Shown here: one piece after another, positions 9,310 to 16,976 of the stretch
Position numbering within the stretch: position 1 is the stretch's first letter
How the letters are laid out: each line of letters opens with the position of its first letter
Assembly: GCF_038005225.1 (NCBI RefSeq)
Contig: NZ_JBBOSU010000001.1
Coordinates: 1,972,001 to 2,036,000, forward strand
Direction of reading: 5' to 3'
From: Solibacillus sp. FSL K6-1523
GTDB taxonomy: Bacteria > Bacillota > Bacilli > Bacillales_A > Planococcaceae
Length of the DNA: 64,000 bases
The notes under the pieces: model-generated
The model's database searches: none
What the model was told of the DNA's origin: nothing
Seen by the model: the letters and a program-made list of their open reading frames with translations, nothing else
Program-made: the position numbers and the translations under genes

Positions 9310-9335
9310 AATTGAAATTGAAATTGAAATTGAAA
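9306..9335 (+). repeat. Five tandem TTGAAA hexamers
   Basis: Five perfect copies of the 6-bp unit occupy 9306-9335. The first contains the nanK stop codon and the last ends 16 bp before the ATG of the regulator gene. Copy-number change would not alter the nanK protein but would change the nanK-to-rpiR spacing. Confidence 0.9.
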
Positions 9336-9351
9336 TAAAGGGAGCTCCAAC

Positions 9352-10206
9352 ATGGCAAACCAAGATATTTTTTCACTCATTCATTCGAGGTACAATGCAT
9401 TTACGAACACAGAGAAGAAAGTAGCTGACTATATTCTTGAAAATATTAAAGATGTAATTTATATGTCCATCACGGATTTGGCAGATGCATGTAATGTAGG
9501 GGAATCCAGTGTATTTAGATTTTGCAAAACGATGGATTTAAAAGGATATCAAGAATTTAAAATTGTGTTAGCACATAGCATTTCTCTTGATGACGAAACA
9601 CCGCAACTTTCCAACATTATTACAATGCAGGATACAATTGGCGAAATTGCATCGAAAGCGTTATCTTCAAATGTCCATGCACTGACAGAGACGTATAATT
9701 TAATGTCAGAAAAAGATATTTCCGATGCGGTTGAAAGTATGGTACAAGCAGAAAGAATTCACTTTTTTGGCGTAGGATCCTCCTTAATGACTGCAATGGA
9801 AGCAAAAAATAAGTTTATGCGAATTACGAATAAAACAGAATGCTCTCTCGACTCGCATCTTCAAGTAATGTCTGCTGCCTTAATGACAGAGAAAGATGTA
9901 GCTGTTCTCATTTCCTATTCAGGTTCAACAAAAGATACGATCGAAGTGGCAAAAGTAGCAAAAGAAAGCGGCGCAAAAATTATTTCCATCACAAGATTCG
10001 CAAAATCTCCTTTGACGAGCTACTCGGATATTACCTTGCTTTGCGGTGCAAATGAAGGACCACTTCAAGGGGGGAGTTTATCTGCAAAGATCGCGCAACT
10101 GTACCTTTTAGATTTGCTCTACTTTGAATATTTTAAACGAACGAATAAGGAAGCCGTTCCCAACAAAGAACGAACGGCTAATGCTGTTATTGAAAAAATG
10201 CTGTAA
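9352..10206 (+). CDS. RpiR-family regulator (HTH + SIS), probable sialic-acid repressor
   Basis: The 284-residue protein has an N-terminal RpiR helix-turn-helix (residues about 1-77, with GESSVFRFCKTMDLKGYQEF) and a C-terminal SIS sugar-phosphate isomerase fold (about 120-260: HFFGVGSS, ISYSGSTKDT). RpiR regulators of sialic-acid genes usually sense ManNAc-6-P or GlcN-6-P. Its place as the eighth gene of the cluster, just before a separately promoted nanM, fits a local NanR role. AAAGGGAG precedes the start. Confidence 0.85.
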   Translation: MANQDIFSLIHSRYNAFTNTEKKVADYILENIKDVIYMSITDLADACNVGESSVFRFCKTMDLKGYQEFKIVLAHSISLDDETPQLSNIITMQDTIGEIASKALSSNVHALTETYNLMSEKDISDAVESMVQAERIHFFGVGSSLMTAMEAKNKFMRITNKTECSLDSHLQVMSAALMTEKDVAVLISYSGSTKDTIEVAKVAKESGAKIISITRFAKSPLTSYSDITLLCGANEGPLQGGSLSAKIAQLYLLDLLYFEYFKRTNKEAVPNKERTANAVIEKML

Positions 10207-10239
10207 AGTGGAAATCTATGAATTTGGATATTTAAACTG

Positions 10240-10288
10240 TTGCGAATAGTCAGGACCATATTGACTGTTCGTAATTGTTTTATATAAC
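10240..10288 (+). promoter_or_regulatory. nanM promoter with overlapping inverted repeat (candidate RpiR operator)
   Basis: TTGACT (10261-10266) and TATAAC (10283-10288), 16 bp apart, form a plausible promoter. An imperfect inverted repeat, TTGCGAATAGTC (10240-10251) and GACTGTTCGTAA (10263-10274), matches at 10 of 12 positions and straddles the -35 box. It could be the operator of the adjacent RpiR protein; this is inference. Confidence 0.45.
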
Positions 10289-10412
10289 AAAATATGACTT
10301 AGAAAACTGCTTTTTTAACTATAATTAACTGAAAATTCAAAACTCTTAGGGGGTTATAGTGAAATTAAGCGATTGAGTGATATTTTGAACTAAAAAATGA
10401 GGAGGAGTTTAT

Positions 10413-11561
10413 TTGAAAAAAGGATTATTCGTAACGGCAATGGCATCTTTATTGATTTTAAGTGGGGGTATTGGTGGACAAGTAAGTGCTGCTGAGGGTG
10501 GAAAACCAGTAGAAAGAATCGTTTGGGAACATGCAGGACAGTTAGAAGCACAAAAGGGATTTGATAAAAATATTGGAACTGCAGGCGTTTTAGCTGGGTC
10601 TTATAAGGATTATGTCATCGTTGGGGGAGGGGCAAATTTCCCTTACGAAACGGTTTTAGATGGGGGTGCAAAGCAACATTACTCGGATATCTATGTATTA
10701 AAGAAGAGTAATAATAAATTAACAATGGTCGAGCATACAAATCTTGATCATGAGATTGGCTATGGATCTTCCGTAACGACTGACGATGGGGTTTATTACA
10801 TTGGAGGTAGCCCAGAAAAAGAATTCGCAGATGACATTACATTGCTAACTGTGGACAAAAAAAATAAACTAAACGCAAAAAAAGTAGGCGATTTACCATT
10901 TACGATTAGTGATGGAATTGCAGCTGAAAAAGATGGGAAATTGTATATTGGACTGGGCAAACAAGATGGAAAAGAGAGCAATAAATTATATGAATATGAT
11001 TTAAAAACGTCAAAAACACGTGAATTAGCCTCTATTCCAGGAGAAGCGGTGCGCAATCAAAGTGTGGCGCAAATTTTAAATGGACAGTTGTACGTATTTA
11101 GTGGTGGAGGATCTATCGCGTATACAGATGGTTATAAATACAATATTGAAAAAAATACGTGGTCAAAAGCTTCTTCAGTAAAAGTGGGCAAAAAAGAAAT
11201 TTCATTATTAGGCGCAAACTCAGTCAAATTAAATAAAGATGAAATGATGGTCATTGGCGGGTTCAATAAAGAAGTATATGATCATGCCGTAAAAAATTTG
11301 GGCACATTACAAGGGGATGACTTAGTAGCTTTCAGAACGAAATACTTCACGACAGACCCTGTTGATTTCAATTGGAATAAAGATATTTTAATTTATAACG
11401 CTAAAAATGATACTTGGAGATCAATAGGGAAAGTTCCGTTTGATGCACCTTGTGGGGAAGGTCTCGTTTTAATGAAGGATACGATTTATTCAATCAATGG
11501 CGAAACGAAACCAGGAGTAAGAACAAATGCTATTTATTCGGGAACAATCCTCTCGAAGTAA
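10413..11561 (+). CDS. nanM: N-acetylneuraminate epimerase (Kelch mutarotase), secreted
   Basis: The 382-residue protein has a signal peptide ending near VSAAEG and repeated Kelch-like blades (for example GSYKDYVIVGGGANFP, then later IGGFNKE), as in the NanM/YjhT mutarotases that interconvert alpha and beta sialic-acid anomers. The PLxGxGGANFP-like N-terminal block is typical. It starts at TTG behind GGAGGAG. The protein would act outside the membrane, supplying the anomer accepted by the transporter. It has its own promoter and ends at a terminator. Confidence 0.85.
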   Translation: MKKGLFVTAMASLLILSGGIGGQVSAAEGGKPVERIVWEHAGQLEAQKGFDKNIGTAGVLAGSYKDYVIVGGGANFPYETVLDGGAKQHYSDIYVLKKSNNKLTMVEHTNLDHEIGYGSSVTTDDGVYYIGGSPEKEFADDITLLTVDKKNKLNAKKVGDLPFTISDGIAAEKDGKLYIGLGKQDGKESNKLYEYDLKTSKTRELASIPGEAVRNQSVAQILNGQLYVFSGGGSIAYTDGYKYNIEKNTWSKASSVKVGKKEISLLGANSVKLNKDEMMVIGGFNKEVYDHAVKNLGTLQGDDLVAFRTKYFTTDPVDFNWNKDILIYNAKNDTWRSIGKVPFDAPCGEGLVLMKDTIYSINGETKPGVRTNAIYSGTILSK

Positions 11562-11611
11562 ATTAAGTTTAGGTGGAAATACTCGACATTGATTAGAAAA
11601 AATTATAATCA

Positions 11612-11650
11612 TCCCCTGTTCTTATTTAAAGAGAATAGGGGATTAAGTTT
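11612..11650 (+). terminator. Terminator after nanM
   Basis: The hairpin of TCCCCTGTTCT and AGAATAGGGGA (one G-U pair) is followed by a short, interrupted T-run. It marks the end of the sialic-acid region. Confidence 0.6.
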
Positions 11651-11750
11651 TGAATGAGATTATAGTAAGGAAATTTTATCGTTATCCGACAGAAAACTCC
11701 TTCTTCAAGTGCTGTATTTACAGATTGCGGGTATTCTTTTACAAACTCGA

Positions 11751-12293
11751 TTATTCATTCATAAATTGAATAAAATCATTTTTATAAAAAGCATTAAGGA
11801 TACATGATTGCTTTTCCTTATTTTCTAAAAATTTATGTTCTTGGGGAAACTCATTTTCAACGTTTAATCGAATAAATGGTAACTTTTGTTGGGCTTTTTG
11901 AGAGCGGATATTGACAGTTCTTGCACCTGCAAACACGACATCTAATCGAAGTTCTTCAAACGCTAGTTTTAACATGTCTATTTTAGAAAGTAAATTGTAT
12001 CCTTGTCCCCAATATTCATAGCCAATCCAACTACCGATATGACAACTATTCTTCGCGCGATCGATGAACATTAGAGATGTGACGCCAATCAATTTCCCTT
12101 CCTCATTTAAAATAAGACGTGAAACAGTTTTACCGTTCTTTTCATCTTCTAACATACGATAATTAAACTCTTTTGTATCCTCAATTGTTTGATCCGGTAA
12201 CCCGAGTGCATTTTTTACTTCTGGTGCTTGTGATAAGCGGTGAATATCAAATGCAAATTGATTATCATGCTTGATTAATTTAATTGTTTTCAT
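11751..12293 (-). CDS. GNAT-family N-acetyltransferase (RimJ/RimL-like)
   Basis: The 180-residue protein shows the GNAT core: IGVTSLMFID, then IGSWIGYEYWGQGYN (acetyl-CoA loop) and RTVNIRSQKAQQKL near the end, a pattern typical of RimJ/RimL-type ribosomal-protein acetyltransferases. AGGAGAAAAG precedes the ATG. A similar-sized relative lies at 25788-26336. It stands alone, and its substrate is unknown. Confidence 0.8.
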   Translation of the reverse strand: MKTIKLIKHDNQFAFDIHRLSQAPEVKNALGLPDQTIEDTKEFNYRMLEDEKNGKTVSRLILNEEGKLIGVTSLMFIDRAKNSCHIGSWIGYEYWGQGYNLLSKIDMLKLAFEELRLDVVFAGARTVNIRSQKAQQKLPFIRLNVENEFPQEHKFLENKEKQSCILNAFYKNDFIQFMNE

Positions 12294-12421
12294 AAATCTT
12301 TTCTCCTATTCATTTTACTATTAACCGAAAAACCTTATTTAGGGATTATAGCATAATTATATGGAGTGGTAATGGCAACAAGTGAGATTGACTACTATTT
12401 CTACGATTATTAATATCTTTT

Positions 12422-12663
12422 CAAAGTGTTGTATACCATGATGGAACAAAATTGTGAATGTGAAGGCGTATGAAGCAACCCCAGTAGATACTACAGGCGC
12501 AGGGGATACGTTTACTAGGGCATTTACGTAGGCTATCACGAGCGGAAATTCACTACTTAAAAGTATTAAAATTGGCAATTTATGCGCTGCTACATCAATT
12601 GAAAAGCTTGGTGCGCAAGATGGAATACCGTTACTTAAAGAAATCAATTACGCCTCGGCGTAA
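12422..12663 (+). pseudogene. PfkB-family sugar kinase, decayed 3' remnant
   Basis: Translation from 12442 gives the C-terminal PfkB signature (PVDTTGAGDTF) with the catalytic Asp, then an in-frame TAG at 12529-12531, then the family's usual tail (IGNLCAATSIEKLGAQDGIP) to a TAA at 12661. The upstream part continues in another frame (from 12422), so there is at least one frameshift as well. The N-terminal two thirds are absent. The last codons lie inside a palindrome shared with the repeat family described elsewhere in the window. It is non-functional. Confidence 0.75.
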
Positions 12664-12666
12664 TTG
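12645..12666. repeat. Isolated terminal palindrome of the structured repeat family
   Basis: CAATTACGCC and GGCGTAATTG with a 2-bp centre (TC). The arms are identical to the end palindrome of the copy at 26887-27076, whose centre is GA, so this is its exact reverse complement. The rest of the element is not present here. Confidence 0.7.
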
Positions 12667-12732
12667 ACTTACATAATGTAGAGTAACTTCAGCCCATTCT
12701 CTATAGATTTTTGAAACGAAAGAAAAAGTCCA

Positions 12733-12760
12733 TTGCGCGGAAAAAAATTTCTATTATAAT
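12733..12760 (+). promoter_or_regulatory. Promoter of the LysE-family gene
   Basis: TTGCGC (12733-12738) and TATAAT (12755-12760), 16 bp apart, with the start expected about 40 bp before the gene. Confidence 0.55.
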
Positions 12761-12807
12761 CAGAAAAATCATATTATTTTTAGAAGAAAGAGAAAAGAGG
12801 GATGATC

Positions 12808-13434
12808 ATGGTCAATGTGACGCTTTTTATTATTACATGTGTGCTATTAATTATTTTACCTGGCCCAGATACGGCGATTGTGACGAAAAATACGGTTGTC
12901 GGTGGGCGTAATGCGGGTATGCAAACGATGATTGGCTCGTGTCTTGGCTTAGTCATTCATACGATTGCAGCGGTGGCAGGCTTGTCGGCTATTATCGTAA
13001 AATCAGCTATCGCATTTTCGACTTTAAAATACGTCGGTGCAGCTTATCTTTGTTATTTAGGAATTCGGACGTTGATGAATATGCGCGCAAAGAAAAATCA
13101 AGTGGATGAAGAAATCCTCGTAGTGGCGAAGGGAAATTCTTTTTTTAAACAAGGTTTTATTACGAATATTACGAATCCGAAAGTGGCAGTGTTTTTTCTA
13201 ACATTTTTACCACAGTTTTTAGCGCTAGGCAGTGAGCCATTTTGGTCATTTTTATTGATGGGCGTCATTTATACGGTGTTGACGTTACTTTGGTTTGTTC
13301 TCTATGTATTTTTACTTGGGATTATCCGCAATTTCATGAAACGTCCAGCAACGCAATCAGTCATTGAAGTGTTGACAGGAAGTGTATTAATCGGCTTTGG
13401 AATGAAGCTGGCGTTGGAAAAAACAAATGGATGA
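12808..13434 (+). CDS. LysE/RhtB-family amino-acid exporter
   Basis: The protein of about 208 residues has the LysE family opening (PGPDTAIVTKNTVVGGRNAG) and five to six hydrophobic helices, plus NITNPKVAVFFLTFLPQF in the middle. Such proteins export amino acids or related metabolites across the membrane. The ATG at 12808 is preferred over that at 12802, since GAGGG ends at 12801. Promoter and terminator show a single-gene unit. Confidence 0.88.
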   Translation: MVNVTLFIITCVLLIILPGPDTAIVTKNTVVGGRNAGMQTMIGSCLGLVIHTIAAVAGLSAIIVKSAIAFSTLKYVGAAYLCYLGIRTLMNMRAKKNQVDEEILVVAKGNSFFKQGFITNITNPKVAVFFLTFLPQFLALGSEPFWSFLLMGVIYTVLTLLWFVLYVFLLGIIRNFMKRPATQSVIEVLTGSVLIGFGMKLALEKTNG

Positions 13435-13440
13435 CCAAGG

Positions 13441-13482
13441 CAGTAATGCTAGCGGGTTTTAGCTAGTGTTGCTGTTTTTTTT
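13441..13482 (+). terminator. Terminator after the LysE-family gene
   Basis: A 13-bp stem (CAGTAATGCTAGC with GCTAGTGTTGCTG, three G-U pairs) is followed by eight T. Confidence 0.85.
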
Positions 13483-13579
13483 GCGGGTCATTATGCAGCC
13501 TAAATAAGGGAACGTATAATTCTGGAAGGTCATATATTAAATGAAAACAAAGTAATCGACGAAAATTAGGAGTGTGTGT

Positions 13580-15013
13580 ATGTCAGCGATGACTGGACAA
13601 CAGTATATTGACCGTATTGATGCATTGAAAACATATATTTCGATAGATGGGGAGGTTGTCGCAGGGAAAGTTTCGGAGCATCCAGCATTCAAAGGGATTA
13701 TGCAAAGCCAGGCAAAGCTGTTTGATTTACAGCATCGAGATGGACTGAAAGATGTGATGCTGTATTTGTCCCCAATGAGTGGTGAACACGTTGGGATGTC
13801 GTTTTTACAGCCAATAACGAAGGAAGATTTAGTGAAGCGGAGACATGCGGCACGGGAATGGGCGTTATCGCATCATGGTTTCATGGGACGTAGCCCGGAT
13901 TATATGAATACGACCTTAATGGCACTTGCATCAGCAGCGGACTTTTTGAAAGGGAAGCCGAATTGTTTTCCGGAGCATTTACTTCAATTTTATGAATATG
14001 CACGCGAACAAGATTTGACGATGACTCATACATTTATTGAGCCACAAGTAAATCGACAAAAGTTTTATTTTGAAGAGGATGAAGTGACAATTGCAGCAAA
14101 AATAGTAAATAAAACGAGTGAAGGTTTAGTAATAAAAGGGGCTAGATTGCTTGCTACTCAAGGTGGAATTACGGATGAATTACTTGTTTTATCAACAAAT
14201 GGCTATGATGAAGGAAAAGGCTTTTGCTTTTCAATCCCGAGTAATACAAAAGGATTGAAGTTCCATTGTCGGCAATCATTTGTCGGAGGAGCGTCCACGT
14301 TTGATCATCCGTTAAGTAGTCGCTTTGAAGAAATGGATGCGATTGTTGTATTTGATGATGTTGTTGTACCGTGGCATCGGGTATTTTATTACGATAATAT
14401 TGGAGTGGCCAATCAGTTTATGAATGTAAGTGGATTCCAAGCGTTTTCCTTGCATCAAGTATTGTCGCGGCAAATTACTAAGACAGAATTTGTTTTAGGG
14501 GTTGTGCAATCGATTGTTGACACGATCAATATTGGCAATTATCAGCATGTTCAGCAAAAGGTTGTCGAAGTAATTGTCGCTTTAGAAACGATGAAGGCGC
14601 TATTGCTAAAGTCAGAGGAAGAGGCGAAACGGGATGGCTTTGGCTATTTAAGACCAGATCATCCGACGCTGCAAGTAGCGATTCAAATTTTCCCAAAGGT
14701 ATATCCGACCTTTACGGAAATTATTCAATTGCTCGGTGCCAGTGGTTTAATGTCCATCCCAACTGAGAAGGCCTTTCAAGCTGATGACGGTGATTTGGAG
14801 CAGTATTTACAGTCAGCTCTTGACGGGGGAGAGGAGCGGGTGAAAAAATTTCGTCTCGCTTGGGATTTAACGATGAGTAGTTTCGGCACAAGGCAAACGC
14901 TATACGAACGCTTTTTCTTTGGTGATCCAGTGCGCTTATCGAGCAATTTGTATCAATCATATAGCAGAGAACATCTAGTGAAGCGGATGGAAGACTTTTT
15001 ACGGAAGTCATAG
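13580..15013 (+). CDS. 4-hydroxyphenylacetate 3-monooxygenase-type flavin hydroxylase (HpaB family)
   Basis: This 477-residue protein matches the oxygenase component of the HpaB family, which hydroxylates phenols using FADH2 from a separate reductase. Visible blocks are GRSPDYMNTTLMALA, TFIEPQVNR, FDDVVVPWHRVF, and LGASGLMSIPTE near the C-terminus. The ATG at 13580 is chosen because AGGAG is 7 bp upstream. No reductase gene is adjacent, so a shared flavin reductase must supply FADH2. It stands alone between terminators. The family is certain; the true substrate is not. Confidence 0.88.
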   Translation: MSAMTGQQYIDRIDALKTYISIDGEVVAGKVSEHPAFKGIMQSQAKLFDLQHRDGLKDVMLYLSPMSGEHVGMSFLQPITKEDLVKRRHAAREWALSHHGFMGRSPDYMNTTLMALASAADFLKGKPNCFPEHLLQFYEYAREQDLTMTHTFIEPQVNRQKFYFEEDEVTIAAKIVNKTSEGLVIKGARLLATQGGITDELLVLSTNGYDEGKGFCFSIPSNTKGLKFHCRQSFVGGASTFDHPLSSRFEEMDAIVVFDDVVVPWHRVFYYDNIGVANQFMNVSGFQAFSLHQVLSRQITKTEFVLGVVQSIVDTINIGNYQHVQQKVVEVIVALETMKALLLKSEEEAKRDGFGYLRPDHPTLQVAIQIFPKVYPTFTEIIQLLGASGLMSIPTEKAFQADDGDLEQYLQSALDGGEERVKKFRLAWDLTMSSFGTRQTLYERFFFGDPVRLSSNLYQSYSREHLVKRMEDFLRKS

Positions 15014-15023
15014 TGTTTTAGAA

Positions 15024-15068
15024 AATAGTTTGTGAAATCGTCCTGATTTTGCAAGCTATTTTTTTTTT
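15024..15068 (+). terminator. Terminator after the HpaB-family gene
   Basis: AATAGTTTGT pairs with GCAAGCTATT (with inner AAATC/GATTT pairing), followed by about ten T. Confidence 0.85.
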
Positions 15069-15211
15069 GGATATCCATCAAACTGGCGATTCTATCCGTC
15101 ACATTTCAAGTTCTAACCGTTTGCCTAATGGAATAGTCAAAAAATCAAGTGAGTGGTAAAATTAGGTATAAACAAATTTTTCCGGAAAAAATATTATTCG
15201 AGGTGACGACA

Positions 15212-15739
15212 ATGACTATTCGAAAAGCAACGATGCAAGACGCACAAGGAATTGCAAAAGTACATGTAGATAGTTGGCGTACTACATACAAAGGAATCTT
15301 ACCATCAAGTTTTTTAGATAATCTTTCTTATGTTAAACGGGAAGAGTTATGGCGAAATAATATTGCCGTTGAAAAAAACGTTGTATTAGTGGCGGAAAAT
15401 GAAAAAGGTGAGATTGTCGGCTTTGCAGATGGCGCCACAAGGGAAACTAATTTAGTGCCAAATGCAAGCGACCTAACCACAATTTATTTATTAGAGCAAT
15501 ATCAAGGGCGGGGAATTGGCAAAAAGCTATTGAAGGAAATGATGCTATCGTTCAAGGAAAGGCAGTTTCAAACAATTTACGTTGACGTATTAGCCGACAA
15601 TAAAACGCGCTATTATTATGAATATTATGGTGCGGAGTATGTGAAATCCGTCCCATTAACCATTGGTGGAACGGTCGTAGAGGAAGCGATTTATGTCTGG
15701 AAAGATGTAAATGCTGTAATTGAAAAGCTAAGTAAATAA
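15212..15739 (+). CDS. GNAT-family N-acetyltransferase
   Basis: The 175-residue protein begins MTIRKATMQDAQGIAKVHVD and contains the acetyl-CoA motif LLEQYQGRGIGKKLLKEM, followed by VDVLADNKTRYYYEYYGAE, a standard GNAT arrangement. The ATG at 15212 is chosen because GAGGTG is 6 bp upstream; the longer frame from 15149 lacks a site. The substrate is unknown. Confidence 0.85.
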   Translation: MTIRKATMQDAQGIAKVHVDSWRTTYKGILPSSFLDNLSYVKREELWRNNIAVEKNVVLVAENEKGEIVGFADGATRETNLVPNASDLTTIYLLEQYQGRGIGKKLLKEMMLSFKERQFQTIYVDVLADNKTRYYYEYYGAEYVKSVPLTIGGTVVEEAIYVWKDVNAVIEKLSK

Positions 15740-15761
15740 ACGATAGAAATGGGGATTTTTC

Positions 15762-15878
15762 ATGAAATGGGAACAACTGCTAATTGAAACAGCGCGCGGA
15801 ACATTTGAAATCTTTAAAACGGGGCAAGGGCAGCCGATAGATTTAGTCCACTTTTCTAACTTGCTTTGTTCGATTTGA
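15762..15878 (+). pseudogene. N-terminal stub of an alpha/beta hydrolase
   Basis: The 38-codon frame (MKWEQLLIETARGTFEIFKT, then GQGQPIDLVHFS) reads like the first strands of an alpha/beta hydrolase but stops long before any catalytic residue. The following gene begins 14 bp later. It is probably the left-over 5' end of a deleted gene; it could also be a small translated leader for the next gene. Confidence 0.4.
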
Positions 15879-15891
15879 AGGAGGTTTAATT

Positions 15892-16791
15892 GTGAGTCAG
15901 AAATTGAAGTTGATCGGTCTTTTGCTATTGCCCTTATTATTGTATGTAGTAGGTTTGATAGCTTATTTTTCTGATACGATTAATAGTTTTGTATTCCTTC
16001 CACTAATAATGGTTGGGCTAACTTTATCTATTATTTTCGTTATTCTATTTAAAAAACAGCAAAATATATTTTTAGCGATAGCCATTCTCTTGGTGATATT
16101 ATTCCTGTTTGAGCTGCGTCTAGTATCATACGAAGCGAATACATATATAGCCATGAGTTACATGGAGCCTATCGAGGTAGTTGAAAAATCGGGAATCTAT
16201 GTGATGGCAGTTTCAACAACGAACGTACCATATATTGAAGACCCTAAATACATGATTGAGTCATTGGAATACACGCAGCATAGAGAAGTTTTGGAATATG
16301 AATCGGTAACAAACCGAATACGTTACTTTTCCAAAAACAATGAATTACTCGGCTACATCGGATTCAAGACGAACGATTTTAATGATATGAAAAGTAATGT
16401 AAATGCCTATTTGCAGTCCGATTCACCGAGCATCAAAAATTTCTTTAATCGAGAAGATTTAGAAGGGGATAGTGCAGGGTTAGCGCTAGCATTAAGCGGA
16501 CTTTATGAAAAAGGGCAGCTGGAAAATACATTGTCATTAGCTGTGACAGGTGCAATTGATAACAAGGGGAATGTATCCGCAATTGGTAGTGTCATTTCTA
16601 AAATACTCATAGCAGAAAAAAATAATATGCCTTATATCATTTTACCAATCGGAAATGAAGTCGAAGCTCAAAAAGTTAAGCTAGAGAAAAAGTTGAAAAT
16701 TGAAATCATTGCGGTTGAACATATAGATGAAGCAGTGAAAGAAATTGAGAAAATCAATGTGTCGAATTATGCTACAATAAAATTAATATAA
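15892..16791 (+). CDS. Membrane-anchored Lon-like (S16) serine protease
   Basis: The 299-residue protein has three hydrophobic helices in the first 80 residues, a roughly 100-residue linker, then a Lon proteolytic domain. The linker carries no visible PDZ domain and no ATPase domain is present. The catalytic Ser is in EGDSAGLALAL (Ser194), and the partner Lys is Lys237 in IGSVISKILIAEK. This differs from YlbL, which has one anchor and a PDZ domain. It starts at GTG behind AAGGAGG. The active-site dyad suggests a functional ATP-independent protease facing outward; its substrate is unknown. Confidence 0.8.
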   Translation: MSQKLKLIGLLLLPLLLYVVGLIAYFSDTINSFVFLPLIMVGLTLSIIFVILFKKQQNIFLAIAILLVILFLFELRLVSYEANTYIAMSYMEPIEVVEKSGIYVMAVSTTNVPYIEDPKYMIESLEYTQHREVLEYESVTNRIRYFSKNNELLGYIGFKTNDFNDMKSNVNAYLQSDSPSIKNFFNREDLEGDSAGLALALSGLYEKGQLENTLSLAVTGAIDNKGNVSAIGSVISKILIAEKNNMPYIILPIGNEVEAQKVKLEKKLKIEIIAVEHIDEAVKEIEKINVSNYATIKLI

Positions 16792-16976
16792 TAGCAGCTA
16801 GGTTATATGATCTGCACTAGTAGTTGAAATATCTTTATGATAAATAATGGGCCCTTATCAAACATGTACTTGACTTAAAATAAATCCGACTATACGTAAG
16901 CGTTCGATTATAGTGATATGTGTTGGCAAGTACAGGCTATGGTGTAGAGTCAAAAAAAGGAGAGGTTTTATTAGTT

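Noticed and set aside
12357-12647. 96-residue minus-strand frame over the sugar-kinase remnant
   Set aside because: It is the shadow of the decayed PfkB sequence, whose DTTGAGDTF signature lies on the plus strand.
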